Origin: Paracoccaceae bacterium
GTDB taxonomy: Bacteria > Pseudomonadota > Alphaproteobacteria > Rhodobacterales > Rhodobacteraceae
Assembly: GCA_023254015.1 (NCBI GenBank)
Contig: JALQYS010000104.1
Location: forward strand, 1 to 6,113
Direction of reading: 5' to 3'
DNA length: 6,113 nucleotides
A program made the translations under genes and the position numbers. This document shows positions 1-5,283 of the stretch, in pieces. Position 1 is the first letter of the stretch. Every line of letters begins with the position of its first letter. A model generated the notes under the pieces. It worked only from the letters and a program-made list of their open reading frames with translations, had not been told where the DNA came from and searched no databases.

Positions 1-437
1 AGCGCCTTGACGTCAAGGACGGTCGGCTGCTGAGCTTCATGCGGGTGGGCAGCACCGGCGTAGACGCGCAGGTTGGTCATCTGCTGCTTGCCCAGACGGT
101 TGCGGGTGATCATGCGCTCGACGGCCTTGACCACCACACGCTCGGGGTGGGCGCCTTCCAGCACTTGCCGCGCGGTGCGCTGCTTGATGCCGCCCGGATG
201 GCCGGTGTGCCAGTAATAGACCTTGTCTTCGCGCTTCTTGCCGGTCATCTGGATCTTGTCGGCATTGATCACGATCACGTTGTCGCCCATGTCCATGTGC
301 GGCGTGAAGGTCGGCTTGTTCTTGCCACGCAGGATATTGGCCACGATCGTGGCAAGACGGCCCAGAACAACGCCTTCGGCGTCGATCAGGATCCACTTCT
401 TCTCAATATCCGCAGGCGTTGCGGTAAAGGTTTTCAT
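1..437 (-). CDS. rplM: 50S ribosomal protein L13 (3' end cut by the window edge)
   Basis: This gene encodes large-subunit ribosomal protein L13, an early-assembly 23S rRNA-binding protein. The frame reads MKTFTATPADIEKKWILID at the N-terminus. It continues with the L13 landmarks VLGRLAT, the MGDNVIVINA stretch, KVYYWHTGHPGG and AVERMITRNRLG. The window shows 145 codons plus two bases and no stop; E. coli L13 has 142 residues, so only a short C-terminal tail should be missing. The ATG at 437 is chosen because it gives the standard L13 N-terminus and has a GGGA Shine-Dalgarno-like element (446-449) 8 bases upstream. A promoter lies at 492-520. In most bacteria rpsI (S9) follows rplM in one operon; here that would lie beyond the left edge. 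Identification is secure. Confidence 0.97.
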   Translation of the reverse strand, partial: MKTFTATPADIEKKWILIDAEGVVLGRLATIVANILRGKNKPTFTPHMDMGDNVIVINADKIQMTGKKREDKVYYWHTGHPGGIKQRTARQVLEGAHPERVVVKAVERMITRNRLGKQQMTNLRVYAGAAHPHEAQQPTVLDVKA

Positions 438-491
438 GTGGTTGGTCCCGTAAGGTTAAGAGGGCAAGCCCCCCGGAATCTCGGATGGGGG

Positions 492-520
492 TTTATCGCC
501 GATGCGGGACGGTCGGTCAA
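492..520 (-). promoter_or_regulatory. Sigma-70-like promoter for rplM
   Basis: On the minus strand a -35 element TTGACC (515-520) is separated by exactly 17 bases from a -10 element GATAAA (492-497). Transcription would start near 485, giving a leader of about 48 bases before the rplM ATG. An A/T run (539-550, eight T then four A on the plus strand) lies roughly 19-30 bases upstream of the -35 box. It could act as a distal UP-like element, as is common at ribosomal-protein promoters. The hexamers and spacing are seen directly; activity is inferred. Confidence 0.7.
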
Positions 521-566
521 GGGGTGGACCGGCAATAGTTTTTTTTAAAATCAATGACTTACAATA

Positions 567-586
567 TGGGGTATCAATTTACCCCA
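567..586 (-). terminator. Weak terminator-like hairpin after the SseB-like gene
   Basis: A perfect 7-bp inverted repeat (TGGGGTA at 567-573, TACCCCA at 580-586) with a 6-base loop begins just 4 bases past the stop codon of the SseB-like gene on the minus strand. Its position suits a transcription terminator. However, the minus-strand transcript has no U run right after the stem: the next short run of four U lies about 16 bases downstream. It may be a weak or Rho-assisted terminator, or simply a 3' mRNA stem. Read-through into rplM is possible. Confidence 0.35.
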
Positions 587-590
587 AGCC

Positions 591-1376
591 CTAGCGCAAG
601 CGCGGCGGCCGCGAGGGGTCGGTGCCCGGTGCGGCGGGCATCGGCGCGGGGGCATCGGGCGCGGGGGCCGCGATGGCATAGCTGCGCCCCACGGCCGCCA
701 TGGCCTGCAGCGCCGGATCGTCGGGCGACAGGAAGGTCACATCCAGCACCGCCGCCTCCAGCCCGGCAAAGGCCAGCGCCTCGGCCACGGCACGGGCCAG
801 CGCGGGCTCGGCGGCCGGCGTCGCCCCCACCAGCGCCAGCATGTGGCCACTGGCCCCGCTGTCATAGGTCACCGCCGCCAGAACCGCCCCTCCGGCAAGG
901 CCCGAGGCCCCCGTCAGCGCCAGCGTCAGCGCCTGCTCCAGCGCCTGCGGCACGCGGGGCGCGTCAAAGCGCCGGGGCTGGGCGGCGGTTTCCTGCGGGG
1001 CCACATCCAGGAGCTCCAGAAGATGCGACAGCGCCTCGGGCGGCAGCAGGGTTTCGCTGGCCGCCCCCGTGCCAAGGTTCAACCCCAGCCACAGCCCCTG
1101 CCCCGCCAACCCCTGGGCAATCACCCGGCCCGGCAGGACGGCATAGGGCACCGGCCCCGACTGAAACCCCGCCAGCCGCTCTTCGCTGTCAAAGGCCAGA
1201 ACCACCGGCCCATCCGAAAGCTCGAACACCTGCGGCTCGATCGCCTCGCCCTCGGCCTCGCGCGCCAAAAGCAGCGACAGCGGCGTGTCGGCCAGAAGCT
1301 GATAGAAACGCAAGGCCTCGGCCTCGCCGCCAAGGGCCATGGCCGCATGGGCGGTATCAAGCGGGCTGTCGGTCAT
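591..1376 (-). CDS. SseB-domain protein of unknown function
   Basis: The protein has 261 residues and resembles the SseB-family proteins common in Rhodobacterales. The likely SseB N-terminal domain covers about residues 20-125. It contains the hydrophobic strand LSLLLARE (33-40), the FELSDGPVVLAFDSEERLA block (51-69) and LAGQGLWLGLNLG (90-102), followed by a second alpha/beta half (about 140-235). The last 25 residues (AAPAPDAPAPMPAAP...) are a low-complexity Ala/Pro tail. There is no signal peptide or membrane segment, so it should be cytoplasmic. The name derives from a Salmonella secretion protein, but nothing here points to secretion, and the function is unknown. The start at 1376 gives MTDSPLDTAH, like relatives as I recall them, with weak GGA elements 4 and 8 bases upstream; an ATG at 1385 is the alternative. 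The frame stays open to 1613, but that extension would cross the divergent gene's start region. Confidence 0.8.
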   Translation of the reverse strand: MTDSPLDTAHAAMALGGEAEALRFYQLLADTPLSLLLAREAEGEAIEPQVFELSDGPVVLAFDSEERLAGFQSGPVPYAVLPGRVIAQGLAGQGLWLGLNLGTGAASETLLPPEALSHLLELLDVAPQETAAQPRRFDAPRVPQALEQALTLALTGASGLAGGAVLAAVTYDSGASGHMLALVGATPAAEPALARAVAEALAFAGLEAAVLDVTFLSPDDPALQAMAAVGRSYAIAAPAPDAPAPMPAAPGTDPSRPPRLR

Positions 1377-1533
1377 GCTGTCCATCCGGGTGGTTCGGGC
1401 CTTTGGGCAAGGCCTAATCCCCAAGCCCCGGCAGGGCAAGGCCCGAAGGCCTGCCCCCCAAGAGATAGGCATTGAACGCAAGCCCGCCCCATGGTTCAAC
1501 AAGATAACGCCTGAACCGGAACTCTTGCCCGCA
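1377..1533. promoter_or_regulatory. Divergent intergenic region between the SseB-like and NhaA-like genes
   Basis: This 157-bp gap must hold the promoters for two divergent genes, but I could not identify a convincing -35/-10 pair for either. It contains a 10-bp direct repeat, GGGCAAGGCC (1405-1414 and 1434-1443, 29 bp apart). It also contains an inverted repeat, TTGAAC (1472-1477) with GTTCAA (1494-1499), spaced by 16 bp, and GGCAGG/CCTGCC (1430-1435/1450-1455). The TTGAAC/GTTCAA pair ends 34 bp before the NhaA-like start and could be an operator. These are visible repeats with inferred meaning only. Confidence 0.4.
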
Positions 1534-2745
1534 ATGTATCGTGTCTCTCCCTTTGTCAGCCGCTTTGCCCATGCGCTTCTGGCCGGGGTGGTGCTGGCCA
1601 CGGTCTGGGTCAACCTGTCGCCGGGCAGCTACTACGACGCGCTGGAATGGCGGTTGTTCGATCTGGACCTTCCGGGCTGGCTGGCGCCCTTGCCGGTTTC
1701 GGTGACCCCGATGCTGATCGTGTCAGACCTGCTGATGACCTTTTTCGTGGCCTTCATCGGCAAGGAGTTCTGGGAGGCGCTGGTGCTGACGCGCGGGGCC
1801 ATGGCAGGCCGGCGGGCGATCGTGCCGGTGGCGGGCATCCTGGGCGGGGCGCTGGGGGCGATCGTGGTCTGGGTCGCGGTGGCGGCGCTGATCGAGACGG
1901 CCGAGGAGGCCAGCTTTGCCCTGGGATGGCAGGTGCCGGTCGGGGGCGATGTGGTGCTGGCCTATGTGGTGGCCCGCGGCGTCTTTGGCGCAGGCCATCC
2001 GGCGCTGCATGTTTCGCTGCTTCTGACTATCGGGCTGGACATTCTGGGCCTTTTGCTCACCGGGCTGACGGACCCCGAGGCGATCTTTCGGCTGGCCTGG
2101 CTGGCCCTTCCGGCGCTGGCGGTGCTGCTGGTCTGGGCGCTGGTGGCCCGCGGCCTGACGCCCGATCTGCCCGAGGCGCGGCGGCGGCGGGCGCTGACGC
2201 TGTGGCCCTATGTGCTGGCCGGAGGGCTGTCGTGGTTCGGCGTCGCCGCCTCGGGTCTGCCGCCGGCGCTGGGGCTTTTGCCGGTGATTCCCGTCATTCC
2301 CCATGCCGACCGCAGCTTTGGCGTCTTTGCCGAGGCCGAGGAATTCCTGCATGACCCGCTGAACCGGCTGGCCCATCTTCTGGTGCGGCCCCTGGCTGTC
2401 GTGCTGTTCTTCTTTGGGCTGACGCGCGGCGGCATCGACCTTGCCGCCTTTGCACCGACGACGCTGGTCTTGTTGGCAGCGGTCTGGCTGGGCAAGCCCT
2501 TGGGCCTTCTGGCCGGGTTGGCGGTGGCGGTCGGAGGTCTGGGTGTGCGGCTTCCCGCGGGGCTGGGCCTGCGCGAGGTGCTCCTCGTGGCGATGATCGC
2601 CGGCATGGGGTTCACCGTGCCCGTGCTGGCGCTGGAAAGCGCCCTGCCCGGCGGGGCCATGGCCGAAGCGGCCCGGCTGGGCCTGGCGCTGTCGCTGCTG
2701 GCGGGTCCGCTGGCGCTGCTGGCCGGGCGTGTCCTGCCGCGCTAG
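1534..2745 (+). CDS. Divergent NhaA-family Na+/H+ antiporter-like membrane protein
   Basis: This is a 403-residue polytopic inner-membrane protein (E. coli NhaA has 388) with roughly 11-12 hydrophobic segments. NhaA exchanges Na+ or Li+ for H+. Family marks kept are the VSDLLM/GKEFWEAL region (E. coli NDALM/GLEVKREL), GGD139 (matching D133), GLD169 (TM V), the GK321PLG motif (matching K300) and GMGFTVPVLALES (E. coli GIGFTMSIFIASL). The adjacent Asp pair D163-D164 is not kept: only D169 is present, next to I170. The conserved GVHATLAG segment is also replaced (SGLPPALG). Cation antiport is therefore uncertain, and the protein belongs to a divergent NhaA branch. The ATG at 1534 was chosen because the hydrophobic N-terminus starts right after it; a GGAA lies 12 bases upstream, a rather long spacing. 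The upstream in-frame extension to 1339 overlaps the divergent gene and lacks NhaA character. Confidence 0.85.
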   Translation: MYRVSPFVSRFAHALLAGVVLATVWVNLSPGSYYDALEWRLFDLDLPGWLAPLPVSVTPMLIVSDLLMTFFVAFIGKEFWEALVLTRGAMAGRRAIVPVAGILGGALGAIVVWVAVAALIETAEEASFALGWQVPVGGDVVLAYVVARGVFGAGHPALHVSLLLTIGLDILGLLLTGLTDPEAIFRLAWLALPALAVLLVWALVARGLTPDLPEARRRRALTLWPYVLAGGLSWFGVAASGLPPALGLLPVIPVIPHADRSFGVFAEAEEFLHDPLNRLAHLLVRPLAVVLFFFGLTRGGIDLAAFAPTTLVLLAAVWLGKPLGLLAGLAVAVGGLGVRLPAGLGLREVLLVAMIAGMGFTVPVLALESALPGGAMAEAARLGLALSLLAGPLALLAGRVLPR

Positions 2746-2749
2746 CCGA

Positions 2750-2773
2750 GTGGGGCATCCAATGCGGGCCCAC
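2750..2773 (+). terminator. Possible weak terminator hairpin after the NhaA-like gene
   Basis: Five bases after the NhaA-like stop codon a stem can form: GTGGG (2750-2754) plus GCAT (2755-2758), loop CCA, then ATGC (2762-2765), a GGG bulge and CCCAC (2769-2773). The stem has nine base pairs interrupted by a 3-base bulge. It is followed by CGCCGTCTATTGTC, with no true U run. The position suits termination ahead of the separate promoter at 2782, but the structure is only modest support. Confidence 0.3.
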
Positions 2774-2781
2774 GCCGTCTA

Positions 2782-2811
2782 TTGTCATCAAATCGTGGAT
2801 AACGACATAAT
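2782..2811 (+). promoter_or_regulatory. Strong sigma-70-like promoter for the capsule operon
   Basis: A -35 element TTGTCA (2782-2787, 5 of 6 consensus bases) is followed after 18 bases by a -10 element CATAAT (2806-2811, 5 of 6). It sits in the most A/T-rich part of the gap between the NhaA-like gene and kpsT. Transcription would start near 2818, giving a leader of about 128 bases that carries two dyad symmetries and the kpsT ribosome binding site. It is the best promoter match I see upstream of the operon. Confidence 0.65.
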
Positions 2812-2823
2812 GCTGCCCCAAAG

Positions 2824-2842
2824 GATCTGTATCAGACAGATC
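2824..2842 (+). promoter_or_regulatory. Dyad symmetry just downstream of the capsule operon promoter
   Basis: GATCTGT (2824-2830) and ACAGATC (2836-2842) form a perfect 7-bp inverted repeat around a 5-base centre, ATCAG. As a whole it is a 19-bp near-palindrome with one mismatched pair. It starts 12 bases after the -10 box, close to the expected transcription start, where a bound repressor would block initiation or clearance. It could equally fold as an RNA hairpin at the 5' end of the message. Regulator unknown. Confidence 0.45.
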
Positions 2843-2871
2843 AGAAGACCGGTTCGGGCGGCGCGCAAGCC

Positions 2872-2897
2872 CCTGTTAACGATGTTTCGCTAACAGG
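2872..2897 (+). promoter_or_regulatory. Long inverted repeat in the kpsT leader
   Basis: CCTGTTA (2872-2878) pairs with TAACAGG (2891-2897). Inside it CGA (2880-2882) pairs with TCG (2887-2889) around a TGTT tetraloop, with a single A/C mismatch between the two stems. The 26-bp element lies 48 bases upstream of the kpsT ATG. No U run follows, so it is not a classic terminator. It is either an operator or a leader RNA hairpin that could influence elongation, mRNA stability or access of ribosomes to kpsT. Confidence 0.5.
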
Positions 2898-2945
2898 AAC
2901 CCGCAACCACAGGATGACCCGGCCGTTGCGGCCAAGGACAGGCGG

Positions 2946-3605
2946 ATGATCGCGTTCGAAAATGTCAGCAAGTCCTTCTGGACGGGGCAATCGCGCAAGG
3001 TGATCCTTGACCGGGCCAGCTTTCGCGTGGAACTGGGCAACTCGCTGGGAATTCTCGCCCGCAACGGCACGGGCAAGACCACGGTCATCAACATGATGGC
3101 GGGGCTGGAAAAGCCTGATGAGGGGCGGATCATCCGCACCTCGCGCATCTCGTTTCCTCTGGGCTTCATGGGCGGCATCCAAAGCAAGCACACCGCCACC
3201 GAGAACGCCCGCTACATCGCCCGGCTTTACAGCCTTGACCCCGATTATGTCGAAAGCTTCTGCCGGTGGCTTTGCGGTCTGGGCGAATATTTCGACATGC
3301 CGGTGGGCACCTATTCCTCGGGCATGCGCGCGCGGCTCTCCTTTGCGCTGATGCTGGCGCTGGAGTTCGACATCTATCTGGTCGACGAAGGGATGCCCTC
3401 GTCCACCGATGTCGAGTTCAACCGCAAGGCCGGCCAGATCCTGCGTCAGCGGCTGAAGAATGCCACGATGGTGGTGGTGTCCCACCAGCCCTCGACGCTG
3501 GAGAAATTCTGCCGCTCGGCGGCCGTGCTGCGCCATGGCCAACTTTACATGTTCGACACTCTGGAAGAGGCGAAGCGTCTTTATGACTATGAAGCTCACA
3601 GTTAA
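2946..3605 (+). CDS. kpsT: Capsule polysaccharide export ABC transporter, ATP-binding protein (KpsT/CtrD/BexA family)
   Basis: This 219-residue cytoplasmic ATPase would drive export of a polysaccharide through a KpsM-type permease. Visible motifs in order are a P-loop ARNGTGKT (38-45), the family segment SFPLGFMGGI, the KpsT-type signature YSSGMRARL (123-131, in place of LSGGQ), Walker B IYLVDE with catalytic E148, and the switch histidine H180 in VVSHQ. Length and motif spacing are normal for KpsT. Two oddities: the first Gly of GxxGxGKT is Ala38, and the segment after Walker B is GMPSSTD (149-155) where most KpsT proteins have a shorter VGD-type segment. The start at 2946 has a good AAGGA site (2934-2938) 7 bases upstream. 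The 3' end overlaps the next gene. The cognate permease is not in the window. Confidence 0.9.
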   Translation: MIAFENVSKSFWTGQSRKVILDRASFRVELGNSLGILARNGTGKTTVINMMAGLEKPDEGRIIRTSRISFPLGFMGGIQSKHTATENARYIARLYSLDPDYVESFCRWLCGLGEYFDMPVGTYSSGMRARLSFALMLALEFDIYLVDEGMPSSTDVEFNRKAGQILRQRLKNATMVVVSHQPSTLEKFCRSAAVLRHGQLYMFDTLEEAKRLYDYEAHS

Positions 3606-5283
3606 ACGGTTCCGCACGCGACGCCTTGACCTTCCCGCGCCCGCAGAGCTGCCGCCGCGCCCGGGCCCGCAGGCCGTGCCGCCTGCCCCCCCTTCCGCGG
3701 CCCCGCAACAGATCGGCGACGATGCCTTCATGGCCGGTGCGGCCGAGGACGGCTTTGGCACCGAACGCTTTCCCACGGCCGCACAGCCGGCCTCGGGCTC
3801 GATTCCCACCCCCGGCAGCCCCGACGCCGCCCCGACCGAGATCGACGCCATCCGGCGCGAGGGGCTGACGGGCCGGCAGCTGCGCATGGCGCGGCGGCTG
3901 GCGCAGAAATACGGGCTGCCCGCCACCTCGGATTTCGATGCGGTGCGGCTGTTGCGCGCAAAGAGCATTGACCCGTTCCAGACAAATGCCGTTCTGGAAC
4001 TGGTCGCGGGCAGCGATGGGCCGCCCGAGGGCGGCTCGCGCGCGCTGACGGTGACGCCCGGCGGCGATGGCATCCGCCTGCCGCAGACCGTCAAGACCCC
4101 GCAACTGCCCTCGACCGAGCTGCGGGCCGAACAGGCGCATCTGGCCGAGGTGATGAAGATCCAGCAGGACATCGCCCGGCGGCGGCGGCGGCGGTCGCTG
4201 TTGCTGATGGCGCGGCTGGCGGTGTTCGTGCTGCTGCCCACCCTGCTTGCCGGCCTCTACTTCTACACCATCGCCACGCCGATGTATGCCGCCAAGAGCC
4301 AATTCGTCATCCAGCAGTCCGAAGCACCGGGTGCTGCGGGCATGGGGGGGCTGTTCTCTTCGACCCCGATGGCCACGGCGCAGGATTCCATTGCCGTTCA
4401 GGGCTATCTGCAAAGCCAGGTCGCCATGCTGCGGCTTGAGGCCGACAACGGCTTTCGCGCGCATTTCTCGGACCCCTCGATCGACGCGATCCAGCGACTT
4501 GCCCCCGATGCGACGGAAAGCACCGCCTACAAGCTGTACAAGAAGATCGTCCGCATTTCCTATGACCCGACCGAAGGCGTGGTGAAGATGGAAATCAGCG
4601 CCGCCGACCCGCAAAAGGCGGTGGAATTCTCGAACGCGCTGATCGGCTATGCCGAGGAACAGGTCGACCAGATGACCCAGCGCCTGCGCGAGGACCAGAT
4701 GAAGGGCGCGCGCGAAAGCTATGAGGACGCCGAAAGGAAATATCAGGAGGCGAACATCCGCGTCGTGCAACTGCAGGAAAAATTCAAGGTCCTGTCGTCG
4801 GAGGCCGAGGTTGGGCTGATCACCAGCCAGATCGGCCAGCTGGAAAGCCAGCTCAGCCAGGACCAGCTGTCGCTGGCGCAGATGGAATCGAACGAAACCC
4901 CGAACAAGGCCCGGATGGAACCCCTGAAGCGGCGCATCGACACCCTCAAGGCCCAGATCGCCGAATTGCGCGCCAAGCTGACCGAACAGGGTCAGGACGG
5001 GTTCTCGCTGGCTCAGGTGCAGTCCGATCTTCTGGTCGCCCAGGCCGATGCCCAGACCCGGCAGATGTTGCTGGCACAATCGCTGCAGGCGATGGAAACG
5101 GCACGGGTGGAAGCCAACCGCCAGACGCGCTATCTGTCGGTGGCGGTGGCGCCGGTTGCCCCCGACGAGGCCGCCTATCCGCGCGCCTTTGAAAACACAT
5201 TGGTCACCATGCTGATCTTCGCGGGCATCTATCTGATGGTCTCGATGACGGTGGCGATCCTCAGGGAACAGGTAACGGCATGA
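3583..5283 (+). CDS. kpsE: Capsule export inner-membrane protein, polysaccharide co-polymerase (KpsE/CtrB/BexC family)
   Basis: KpsE-type proteins span the periplasm with coiled coils, link the KpsMT exporter to the outer-membrane channel and are anchored by two membrane helices. This 566-residue protein shows that plan: a cytoplasmic N-terminus rich in Pro/Ala, an Arg run (199-204), membrane segment 1 (about 206-229), a periplasmic domain beginning YAAKSQFVIQ, a long heptad-rich coiled coil (about 364-515), a Pro-containing stretch VAPVAPDEAAYP and membrane segment 2 (about 539-560). E. coli KpsE has 382 residues; the excess is the extension before helix 1, which includes a charged helical block (86-140, AIRREGLTGRQLRMARRLAQ). 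The start is either 3583 (MTMKLTVKRF, with GAAG 7 bases upstream) or 3589. Either overlaps kpsT, by 23 or 17 bases. The TGA overlaps the kdsA ATG. Confidence 0.9.
   Translation: MTMKLTVKRFRTRRLDLPAPAELPPRPGPQAVPPAPPSAAPQQIGDDAFMAGAAEDGFGTERFPTAAQPASGSIPTPGSPDAAPTEIDAIRREGLTGRQLRMARRLAQKYGLPATSDFDAVRLLRAKSIDPFQTNAVLELVAGSDGPPEGGSRALTVTPGGDGIRLPQTVKTPQLPSTELRAEQAHLAEVMKIQQDIARRRRRRSLLLMARLAVFVLLPTLLAGLYFYTIATPMYAAKSQFVIQQSEAPGAAGMGGLFSSTPMATAQDSIAVQGYLQSQVAMLRLEADNGFRAHFSDPSIDAIQRLAPDATESTAYKLYKKIVRISYDPTEGVVKMEISAADPQKAVEFSNALIGYAEEQVDQMTQRLREDQMKGARESYEDAERKYQEANIRVVQLQEKFKVLSSEAEVGLITSQIGQLESQLSQDQLSLAQMESNETPNKARMEPLKRRIDTLKAQIAELRAKLTEQGQDGFSLAQVQSDLLVAQADAQTRQMLLAQSLQAMETARVEANRQTRYLSVAVAPVAPDEAAYPRAFENTLVTMLIFAGIYLMVSMTVAILREQVTA

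Noticed and set aside
39..548. Plus-strand open frame (169 codons) opposite rplM
   Set aside because: rplM on the minus strand is unmistakable; the plus frame also runs through the rplM promoter.
554..1417. Plus-strand open frame (287 codons) opposite the SseB-like gene
   Set aside because: Dominated by Pro/Ala/Arg from reading GC-rich codons out of frame; the minus-strand frame has proper protein character.
1339..1533. N-terminal extension of the NhaA-like frame and, reciprocally, of the SseB-like frame to 1613
   Set aside because: Both extensions overlap the other gene's start region, are Pro/Arg-rich and lack family similarity; internal ATGs at 1534 and 1376 give normal N-termini.
2876..2893. 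CtrA-type TTAA-N7-TTAA binding site
   Set aside because: TTAA at 2876-2879 is not followed by a second TTAA at the right spacing; the sequence is better explained as an arm of the palindrome.
2746..2945. ops/JUMPstart element for RfaH control of the capsule operon
   Set aside because: No GGCGGTAG-type core is present in the leader.
2841..4241. Minus-strand open frame (466 codons) opposite kpsT and the kpsE 5' part
   Set aside because: Composition is typical of an antisense shadow, with no family resemblance; it also covers the promoter leader and a gene boundary.
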